NCBI GenBank assembly: GCA_020849725.1
Contig: JADLAZ010000125.1
Coordinates: forward strand, 1 to 19,142
Direction of reading: 5' to 3'
Source: Chloroflexota bacterium
GTDB taxonomy: Bacteria > Chloroflexota > Chloroflexia > Thermomicrobiales > JADLAZ01
Length of the DNA stretch: 19,142 nt
Below are positions 1 to 6,476 of this stretch, in pieces; the first letter of the stretch is position 1, and each line of letters starts with the position of its first letter. The notes under the pieces are model-generated. The model did no database searches. It was given only the letters and a program-made list of their open reading frames with translations, and had not been told where the DNA came from. The position numbers and the translations under genes are program-made.

Positions 1-1
1 G

Positions 2-1675
2 CTGGTGGTGATGGGCTTCACCGCCGTCGCCATGCCGCGCCTGGCCGGCTGGCCGAAGCTGCCGCCCATTCCCTGGGAGCGGCCAACCTACGAGGCGATC
101 TTCAGCTACCTCGGCACGGTGCTGACCAACCCGCTGGCGGTCGCGCTGCTGGTCGAGGGCGTCGTCGTGCTGGTGGCGGCGATCGTCGTCATCCGCCAGC
201 TCATTCGTGATCGGCGCGCGGCCGCCGTCAGCCGCGGCGACAAGACAACCCGCCACTGGTTCGACGTGCTGCTGGGCGACTACGAGCCGGGGTCGGTGCC
301 GCACGCCGTCTACACGCTGGCGAAGGACCCGCGCACCTTCTGGGGCGGGGCGCTGCTGTTCGCCGTTATCTTCGTCGTGCTGTTCACGACCCTGTTCTCC
401 AATATGCAGGGCATCCTGTCCGGCCTGTTCGGCGCCATTGGCTACTGGCTCGGCCAGCACGATGTGCGCCGCGGCGAGCAGCCCTGGTTCTACTACCTAT
501 CGCTGCTGCCGCAGTATGAGCTGATCGCAGTCACTTTCGGCGGCGTCATGACGGTGCTGACGATCGTGCGCGGCGTGCAGTACTGGCTCGGCCGGCGTGT
601 GGGCAGCCTGCGACTGCTGACGCATGGCCTCCTGGTCTACTGGGCGCTGACGATGTTCGTCATCCTGTCCTGGGCCGGCGAGAAGATGCCCTGGCTGATC
701 ACCCACGCCACGCTGCCGTTCACGATCCTGGCCGCCGCGCTGCTGGGCGAGCTCGTCGAGCGGCTGCTGGCGGGAGACGCGCGCCTGAGCGTCGGCGGCC
801 TGACCTGGGGCAGCCGCTACCAGACGGGGCTGACGGCGCTGTACGGCGGCCTGATGCTGCTGATCGCCGGCCTGTTCGTCTACGGCGCGGCCGCGGCCAG
901 CCTGGCCGAGCCGGCCCGGCCACTGCCGGTGCTGCCGGCGCTCGCGGCGATGGCGCTCGTCACCGTCGGCTATGGCCTGCTGGTCGGCCACCGCCGGGCA
1001 GGGCTGGTCGCCAGCCTGACGCTGGCCGGCCTGCTGGCGCTGACCCAGGTGCGCATCGGCTGGATGGTCTCGTTCGAGAACGGCGACGTGCCGAAAGAGC
1101 AACTGGTCTACGTGCAAACCTCGCCGGACGTGACCCGCGTCATGGCGGAGATTGAGCAGTTGTCGGAGGAACTGACCGGCGGCAAGACGATGAACATCAT
1201 GTACGACGGTGGCGAGAGCGGCGTCGCCTGGCCGTTCGAGTGGTACCTGCGCGACTTCAAGAACAAGCGCTTTATGCCCGAGGGACCGACCAGCGACCCC
1301 GGCCCGGACTGGCCAGTGCTGCTGGTCGGCGCCGGCTACCGCAGCAAGGTCGAGCCGTACCTGACCGAGTACGAGGGCATCGAGTACGTGCTGCGCTGGC
1401 ACTACCCCGAGGAGGAGACCTATCGGGGCATCGCCATCGCGCCAGAGTTGCGGCCGGGTCGCAGCGCCTGGAAGACGGCTGACCAGCCGCATGGCCTGGT
1501 CGACGTGGCCGCCAGCCTGGGGAGCAGCATCGCCGCGCTGCGCGACCCGGCCGAGCAGGCCCGCCTGTGGCGCTACTTCATGTACCGCGAGCCCTACGCC
1601 CCGCTCGGCTCTTTCAACTTCATCCTCTACGTCCGCAAAGACATCCTCCGCTACTACAACGCCCTCCGGTACTGA
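2..1675 (+). CDS. TIGR03663/Agl23-family membrane protein, 3' part (5' end outside window)
   Basis: This frame is open from the first bases of the window, so the N-terminal part lies upstream. The visible ~557 residues (numbered from the codon at 5) hold about eight hydrophobic segments, for example near 44-63, 111-130, 171-188, 208-224 and 280-297. Two motifs typical of TIGR03663 (flippase activity-associated Agl23-like) proteins are present: QHDVRRGEQPWFYY near 151-164 and GEKMPWLITHATLP near 226-239. A soluble C-terminal domain near 360-557 contains WPFEWYLRDF. The family belongs with GT-C membrane glycosyltransferases and is linked to lipid-linked sugar handling; the exact substrate is unknown. 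The next gene downstream carries a related C-terminal domain (QPFSWYLRDY), so the two look like tandem paralogues. The catalytic N-terminal loop cannot be inspected here. Confidence 0.85.
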   Translation: MVVMGFTAVAMPRLAGWPKLPPIPWERPTYEAIFSYLGTVLTNPLAVALLVEGVVVLVAAIVVIRQLIRDRRAAAVSRGDKTTRHWFDVLLGDYEPGSVPHAVYTLAKDPRTFWGGALLFAVIFVVLFTTLFSNMQGILSGLFGAIGYWLGQHDVRRGEQPWFYYLSLLPQYELIAVTFGGVMTVLTIVRGVQYWLGRRVGSLRLLTHGLLVYWALTMFVILSWAGEKMPWLITHATLPFTILAAALLGELVERLLAGDARLSVGGLTWGSRYQTGLTALYGGLMLLIAGLFVYGAAAASLAEPARPLPVLPALAAMALVTVGYGLLVGHRRAGLVASLTLAGLLALTQVRIGWMVSFENGDVPKEQLVYVQTSPDVTRVMAEIEQLSEELTGGKTMNIMYDGGESGVAWPFEWYLRDFKNKRFMPEGPTSDPGPDWPVLLVGAGYRSKVEPYLTEYEGIEYVLRWHYPEEETYRGIAIAPELRPGRSAWKTADQPHGLVDVAASLGSSIAALRDPAEQARLWRYFMYREPYAPLGSFNFILYVRKDILRYYNALRY

Positions 1676-1691
1676 TCGTTCCTGGGGCACT

Positions 1692-1719
1692 CGTTGGCCG
1701 AGCGAAGTCGGAGCCAACG
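1692..1719. repeat. Intergenic hairpin
   Basis: CGTTGGC at 1692-1698 pairs with GCCAACG at 1713-1719, and an inner CCGA/TCGG pairing closes a GCGAAG loop. It lies just after the stop codon at 1675. No T-run follows on the plus strand, so a Rho-independent terminator is doubtful. It may be a dispersed intergenic repeat. Confidence 0.45.
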
Positions 1720-1738
1720 ACCACCACCTACCGGCTAT

Positions 1739-1759
1739 GGGCCACTGGCCACTGGCCAC
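1739..1759. repeat. Heptamer tandem repeat (GGCCACT x3)
   Basis: Three exact head-to-tail copies of GGCCACT end 12 bases before the start codon at 1772. The repeat forms the leader of that gene and runs into its ribosome binding site (TGAGGA). A second heptamer array, with a different unit, lies upstream of the isomerase gene near 14872. Confidence 0.7.
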
Positions 1760-1771
1760 TGAGGACCGCAC

Positions 1772-4660
1772 ATGGCACAGGTGACCGCCGACGAGATGGT
1801 TCCACCCGCGACCGTCGGGACCGCCGGGCCGCACTGGCTCGACCGCCCGCTCGCGCTGTCGCGCGTGAACTGGGAGATGATCGCCTGGGCGATCACGCTG
1901 CCGGTCGCGTTCGCGCTGCGGGTGATCTGGCTGGAAAGCTGGCCGATGACGGCGGCCGAGGCCGGCATCGCCAGCGCCGCCTGGGCGCTGCTGACCCAGG
2001 GGCGGGTCGCGGCGGCGCCGCCGCTCGACGCCGGCCCAGTGGTCATCCTGGTCAACACCTTCGTCAGCTTCCTGTTTGGTGACAATGTCGTGGCGATGCG
2101 CCTGGCGCCGGCGCTGGTCGGCGTCGCGCTGGTCGGTGCGTGCTGGTGGTTGCGGCCATTCCTCGGCCGGCTGGGCGCGCTGCTGGCGGCAGTGCTGCTG
2201 GCTATCTCGCCGCTGGCCATCTATGAGTCGCGCCGGCTGACGCCGGAGGGGTTCGCCGTCCTCGGTCTGCTGGTGCTGGCGATCTGCCTGCTGCGGCTGC
2301 GCGCCGGCGGCGGGCGCGCGGAGTTGCTGATCGGCGCGGCTGCCGCGACGCTGGCGGTGCTGAGCCACTTCCTGGCGCTGCCGCTGGTGCTGCTGCTGGT
2401 GGTGATCGGGCCGTTCGCCGTGCGCCTGTCTCGCGCGCCAGCGCCCGCGCCAGCCACGGTGGATGACGTGGAGGACGACGCCGTTGAACCAGCGCCGCCC
2501 CTGGCCACGGCCACGGCCGAGCCGAGCCTGGCGCTGCCAACCTTCCAGCGCGCCGACTGGCTGCTGGCGGCTGCCGTCGTCGGCGGCATCACCGCCGCCG
2601 TCGCGCTGATGATCGGCGCCGGTGGCGAGAGTCTGCTGGCCAACCTGCTCGCGCCGCTGACCGCCTGGACGGCGCTGGCGCCGCCAGCCGACCGGCCGCC
2701 GCTCTACCTGCCGCTGCTGCTGCTCATCTACGAGCCACTGATCCTGATCGGTGCGCTGGCCAGCGCCTGGAGCGTTGGCAGCACGCGCGAGACGCCGTCG
2801 GAGCGACTGGGCGGGCTGCTGATCGTCTTCTGGGGCGCCGGCGGGCTGCTGCTGGCGGCACTGGCCGGCGACCGCGACCCGGCGCAGGTGCTGTACGCGC
2901 TCGTGCCGCTGGCGGTGCTGGCTGGGCGCGTCTTCGGTGACCTGCTGACCAGCGTGCCCTGGGACCAGTACCGGCGCCAGCGTGGCCCTGTGCTGTCGCT
3001 CGTCAGCGCGCTGGCAGTGATCGCGCTGCTGGCCTTCGTCGCCTCGCTGACCGGCGGCATCACCGGCACGACGACGCCGGCCTCGAACACCTACGCGATC
3101 ACGCTGCTGCTCGACTTCATCATCGGCCTGGCGCTGGTCGTGGCGACGATCTACCTGATGCGGCCGATGGGCTTTGCCCTGGGCGGCCGGATCGTCGCCA
3201 TCACGCTGCTGGCGTTTCTGGCCCTGTATGGAGTCCGGTCGGCCACGGCGCTGGCCTTCGTCCAGCCGGCCAGCGCTGTCGAGGCGGCCGTCATCGATCA
3301 GCCGGCGCCCGGCTTGCTGTCGGTGGTCGACCGGCTGGAGCGACTCTCACGCGACCTGACCGGCCTCAAGCGCACCGAGAGCGACGTCACCGGCGGGCAC
3401 GGCCTGGAGCTGGCGATCGACCAGTCGCTGGCGCAGCCGTTCAGTTGGTACCTGCGCGACTACCCGGCGCGCGAGCTGTTCGACCCGGCCCGCGGCCTGC
3501 CCGGCAACCCGATGGTCGTCATTGTCGCCACCACCAGCGAAGGACCACTGCGCGCGACACTCGATCGCGCCTATGTCGCGCAGCGCTACCCGTTCGCCTG
3601 GTCCTTCCCGGCCGGCGGCATCGGCGGCGGTGCGCGCGGCATCGTCCGCTACCTGCTGCTGCGCGAGCCGGCCGCGCCGGCTGTGCCGTCGGAGTACGCG
3701 GTCTACCTGCGCCGCGACCTGGCTGACAAGGTACTCTATCGTGGCGACCCGGCCTTGGCTGGCGCGCCCAGCGGCCAGGGGCCAATCGGCCTGCTCGACC
3801 GCGCCGGCCGCGGCCGCGCGCCGGGCCAGTTCGACTCGCCGCGCGGCATCGCTGCCGACGCCCAGGGCAATATCGTTGTCGTCGACACCGTCAACGCTCG
3901 CGTCCAGAAGTTCGACCCGGCCGGGGCGCACCTGTGGGCGATTGGCAGCACCGGCAATGGCCCCGGCCAGTTCGGTCGCGTCCAGAACGGCCCCGGCCCG
4001 ACCGGCGTCGCCATCGACAGCCAGGGCAATATCTTCGTTGCCGACACCTGGAACCATCGCATCGTCAAGCTGGACCCGCAGGGCAAGTTCATCAAGGGAT
4101 GGGGTACGTTCTTCAACACCCAGGGCGACGCGGCCCAGGGGCAGGCCCACCCGAGTGACTTCTACGGCCCGCGCAGCATCGCCATCGGCGCGGACGACAC
4201 GCTCTACGTGACCGACACCGGCAACAAGCGCGTCCTCGTCTTCGATGCCGATGGCAAGCCGCTGCGGCAGTTCGGCACGGTCGGCTCCGGCCCAGCCAAC
4301 CTGAACGAGCCGGTCGGCATCGCTATCGACGACGCCGGCACGCTCTACGTCGCCGACACCCACAACGGCCGCATCGCCACCTTCGACACGCAGGGCAAAC
4401 CGCTGGCGCAGTGGCCAGTGGCCGCCTGGGCCAGCCCGGCCTACCATGAGCCATACATCGCCGTCGCCGACGACCGCGTCTACGTCACCAACCCGCTCGG
4501 CCGCAGCGTGCTGGTGTTCGACAAGCAGGGCAAGCAACTGGAGGAGATCCGCCGCGTCGGTACACAGGACCTGATCACCCCGACCGGCATCACCGTCGCG
4601 CCCGACGGCAGCGTCTACCTGGTCGATACCGGCGCGCACGGGGTCTACCGGCTACGCTGA
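1772..4660 (+). CDS. GT-C/GT39-like multi-pass membrane protein with C-terminal NHL beta-propeller
   Basis: This 962-residue protein starts at an ATG preceded by TGAGGA with a 7-base spacer. Residues ~35-500 are mostly membrane segments, as in GT39/ArnT/Agl23-like glycosyltransferases. The first extracytoplasmic loop has a weak acidic site (MTAAEAG, E63) rather than a clear DE or DD motif, so catalysis is not certain. Residues ~500-660 form a domain shared with the preceding gene (QPFSWYLRDY near 555-564). Residues ~670-962 are NHL repeats of the type GQFDSPRGIAADAQGN ... VVDTVNARVQKFD, recurring about six times, enough for one closed propeller that would sit outside the membrane. The two genes are probably co-transcribed. 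The role is likely glycan transfer or lipid-linked sugar handling with a binding propeller; the substrate is unknown. Membrane and NHL calls are solid; the enzymatic role is inferred. Confidence 0.85.
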   Translation: MAQVTADEMVPPATVGTAGPHWLDRPLALSRVNWEMIAWAITLPVAFALRVIWLESWPMTAAEAGIASAAWALLTQGRVAAAPPLDAGPVVILVNTFVSFLFGDNVVAMRLAPALVGVALVGACWWLRPFLGRLGALLAAVLLAISPLAIYESRRLTPEGFAVLGLLVLAICLLRLRAGGGRAELLIGAAAATLAVLSHFLALPLVLLLVVIGPFAVRLSRAPAPAPATVDDVEDDAVEPAPPLATATAEPSLALPTFQRADWLLAAAVVGGITAAVALMIGAGGESLLANLLAPLTAWTALAPPADRPPLYLPLLLLIYEPLILIGALASAWSVGSTRETPSERLGGLLIVFWGAGGLLLAALAGDRDPAQVLYALVPLAVLAGRVFGDLLTSVPWDQYRRQRGPVLSLVSALAVIALLAFVASLTGGITGTTTPASNTYAITLLLDFIIGLALVVATIYLMRPMGFALGGRIVAITLLAFLALYGVRSATALAFVQPASAVEAAVIDQPAPGLLSVVDRLERLSRDLTGLKRTESDVTGGHGLELAIDQSLAQPFSWYLRDYPARELFDPARGLPGNPMVVIVATTSEGPLRATLDRAYVAQRYPFAWSFPAGGIGGGARGIVRYLLLREPAAPAVPSEYAVYLRRDLADKVLYRGDPALAGAPSGQGPIGLLDRAGRGRAPGQFDSPRGIAADAQGNIVVVDTVNARVQKFDPAGAHLWAIGSTGNGPGQFGRVQNGPGPTGVAIDSQGNIFVADTWNHRIVKLDPQGKFIKGWGTFFNTQGDAAQGQAHPSDFYGPRSIAIGADDTLYVTDTGNKRVLVFDADGKPLRQFGTVGSGPANLNEPVGIAIDDAGTLYVADTHNGRIATFDTQGKPLAQWPVAAWASPAYHEPYIAVADDRVYVTNPLGRSVLVFDKQGKQLEEIRRVGTQDLITPTGITVAPDGSVYLVDTGAHGVYRLR

Positions 4661-4682
4661 TCGGGAAGCCGGTGCGGAGCCG

Positions 4683-4740
4683 GCGAATGAATTCGCGCCT
4701 CTGGGGCCTCCGGCCACGAAACCCACCGACGCGGGTTTCG
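4683..4740. repeat. Intergenic palindromes
   Basis: Two palindromic units lie between the NHL gene and the next gene: GCGAAT/ATTCGC at 4683-4696 with a 2-base centre, and CGAAACCC/GGGTTTCG at 4717-4740 with an 8-base loop. With the hairpin at 4754-4771 they make up much of the 259-base spacer and look like a composite dispersed repeat. I see no coding potential in the spacer. Confidence 0.6.
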
Positions 4741-4753
4741 CCGGTCCCAACCC

Positions 4754-4774
4754 AGCCCGCGGAGGCGGGCTTTG
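4754..4774 (+). terminator. Hairpin with short T-run, possible terminator
   Basis: AGCCCGC at 4754-4760 pairs with GCGGGCT at 4765-4771 around a GGAG loop, followed by TTG. It lies about 95 bases past the stop of the NHL gene. The T-run is very short, so it may instead be part of a repeat family. Confidence 0.4.
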
Positions 4775-4919
4775 TGGCGCCGCAGCGCCCCACGGGCGGC
4801 GTTTCAACCGCCGGCCCACCCCGTCGCGCCGGCCGTGCGGTTGACGCCGCCGCACACCGGTGTGATGCTGCCGGTCGGCGCGGTCGGCGCGCTCGCCAGT
4901 GCGGAGGAGGGGAAGCAGC

Positions 4920-6119
4920 ATGAAGATCGTCGACCTCAAGTGCGCCATCATCGGCCAGAACCCGGTCGTGCGCGTCGTGACGGACGAGGGCATCAGCGGC
5001 TACGGCGAGATCGAGCAGTTCAAGCCGTATGTCACGCCGCACGTGCTCTTCTTCCGCGACGCGCTCATCGGCCAGGACCCGACCAACGTCGAGAGGGTGA
5101 TGCTGACGATCCGGCAGCGCGGCGCCTTCAAGCCCTGGGGCAGCGCCGTCAGCGCGATCGAGATGGCGCTGTGGGACATCGCCGGCAAGGCGGCGGGGCT
5201 GCCGGTCTACAAGCTGCTCGGCGGCAAGGTGCGCGACCACGTCCGCGTCTACAACGGCGCGTACCGGTTCCCGATGAGCGGCCAGTCGCCGCAGGACTAC
5301 GCCGACAACATGGCCAAGATGAAGGCGCTGCCGGAAGGCTTCACCATCATCAAGCAGGGCGTCGGCTTCCACAGCCGCATGAAGCGCGACGTGCCGAACT
5401 ACTACTACGGCGACCCCGGCGCCGGCGGCGGCTTCCACGGCGCGCTCGACCGCGGCCTGCTGACCGAGCGCGGGCTGAAGCACACCGTCGCCTGCGTCGC
5501 GGCGATGAAAGAGGTGCTCGGCGACGAGGTCGGGCTGGCGCTCGACTGCGGCCCCGGCTTCACCGTCCCCGACGCGATCCGGCTGGCGCGGGCGCTGGAG
5601 CCGCTGAACGTGATGTGGCTGGAAGACCTGATCACCGGCGACTACATCCCCTATGTCAATCCCGACGTCTACCGTGACGTGACGATGAGCACCTCCACGC
5701 CCATCCACACCGGCGAGCAGATCTACCTGCGCCAGAACTTCAAGGGCTTGATCGAGGGCAAGGCGGTCAACATCGTCGGGCCGGACCCGTGCGACGTCGG
5801 CGGCATCGCCGAACTGAAGTGGATCGCCGAGTACGCCGACCTGCACGGCCTGCTGATGGCGCCGCACGGCACCGGCGACGGCGTGCTGGGCATGGCGGCG
5901 CTGGTGCAGGTCTGCGCGACGCTGCCGGCCAACTACATCGCCTTCGAGTACCCGATCGGGCGGCCGGAGTGGTGGTACGACATCGTCGAGGGGCTGCCGA
6001 ACCCGATCGTCAAGAACGGCTTCATCGAGGTCTGGGACCGCCCCGGCATGGGCGTCGACTTCATCGTCGAGGCCGCCCGCGAGCGCCTGCGCCCCGAGGA
6101 TCGCGGCTTCTTCGACTGA
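4920..6119 (+). CDS. Mandelate racemase/muconate lactonizing enzyme family protein (acid-sugar dehydratase-like)
   Basis: This 399-residue enolase-superfamily protein is of usual length. The ATG at 4920 is preceded by GGAGGAGGGG at a good distance, so it is preferred over the upstream in-frame start at 4899. Residues 1-~110 form the capping domain and ~115-380 the TIM barrel. Likely Mg2+ ligands are D209 (ALDCG), E235 (WLED) and E266 (TGEQ). K145 (IIKQG) and H316 (MAPHG) are plausible general acid/base residues. Relatives dehydrate or epimerise acid sugars such as galactonate or gluconate, but the substrate cannot be assigned from sequence alone. The gene stands alone between repeat-rich spacers. 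A sugar-catabolism cluster lies about 7.5 kb away, which fits carbohydrate use but does not prove a link. Confidence 0.9.
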   Translation: MKIVDLKCAIIGQNPVVRVVTDEGISGYGEIEQFKPYVTPHVLFFRDALIGQDPTNVERVMLTIRQRGAFKPWGSAVSAIEMALWDIAGKAAGLPVYKLLGGKVRDHVRVYNGAYRFPMSGQSPQDYADNMAKMKALPEGFTIIKQGVGFHSRMKRDVPNYYYGDPGAGGGFHGALDRGLLTERGLKHTVACVAAMKEVLGDEVGLALDCGPGFTVPDAIRLARALEPLNVMWLEDLITGDYIPYVNPDVYRDVTMSTSTPIHTGEQIYLRQNFKGLIEGKAVNIVGPDPCDVGGIAELKWIAEYADLHGLLMAPHGTGDGVLGMAALVQVCATLPANYIAFEYPIGRPEWWYDIVEGLPNPIVKNGFIEVWDRPGMGVDFIVEAARERLRPEDRGFFD

Positions 6120-6127
6120 CCGGCGCC

Positions 6128-6224
6128 GTAGGGGCAGCCCTGGTGGCGGCCCTGAACGACCGCGGCACATCACGATCTGAACCGGTCTACGCCCGACGCG
6201 GGCAACCACAAGGGTTGCCCCTAC
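6128..6224. repeat. Long imperfect inverted repeat
   Basis: The arm at 6128-6152 is the reverse complement of 6200-6224 at about 21 of 25 positions, with a 47-base spacer. Outer ends are GTAGGGGCA and TGCCCCTAC. It lies just after the dehydratase-like gene and could form a long hairpin. It resembles a MITE-like or REP-like intergenic element; no open frame is inside. Confidence 0.7.
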
Positions 6225-6254
6225 CAGGGTGGCCGCTGCCCCGGGACGGCCGAT

Positions 6255-6294
6255 CCCTTCTCCCACGGCGGTGGGAGAGGGTTAGGGTGAGGGC
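6255..6294 (+). repeat. GC-rich hairpin repeat, copy 1
   Basis: A stem (6255-6266 with 6271-6281, one bulged T) closes over GGCG and is followed by TTAGGGTGAGGGC. The same stem and tail recur at 9838-9871. Inverted variants occur at 8905-8945 and 9733-9771. This makes it a dispersed intergenic repeat within the window. The rest of the 6120-6476 spacer holds the inverted repeat at 6128-6224, a possible promoter near 6396 and nothing else I can recognise. Confidence 0.7.
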
Positions 6295-6395
6295 GCCTCG
6301 CGTCGCCCCTGGCACATCTCTGACACAGACGGCTCGCCGTCCAGCCAACGCCGCTTCCTCCGTGCCGACCGCTCCTCCCACTGACAGGCTCCTGA

Positions 6396-6404
6396 TGGTA
6401 CATT
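6396..6404 (+). promoter_or_regulatory. Possible extended -10 promoter element
   Basis: TGGTACATT matches an extended -10 (TGnTAnnnT) and lies about 72 bases upstream of the ATG at 6477, in a GC-rich spacer where AT-rich hexamers are rare. I see no good -35 hexamer. The assignment is tentative. Confidence 0.3.
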
Positions 6405-6476
6405 CATCGCATCCGGGCCGAGCCGCACTGACTCGACCGACTCAGTCACGCTCGGCCGCGCGTGAAGGAGCCCGCC

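Noticed and set aside
497..2368. Long minus-strand open frame (623 codons)
   Set aside because: It lies antisense to two well-supported membrane-protein genes and its translation is Arg/Gln/His-rich with no domain, as expected for a shadow frame in GC-rich DNA.
3347..4639. Minus-strand frame of 430 codons opposite the NHL repeats
   Set aside because: Its periodic pattern (GVGDVERV and similar) is the mirror of the NHL repeats on the plus strand, not an independent repeat protein.
4590..6266. Long minus-strand open frame (558 codons)
   Set aside because: It is antisense to the enolase-superfamily gene; its Asp/Val/His-rich translation mirrors that gene's codons and has no recognisable fold.
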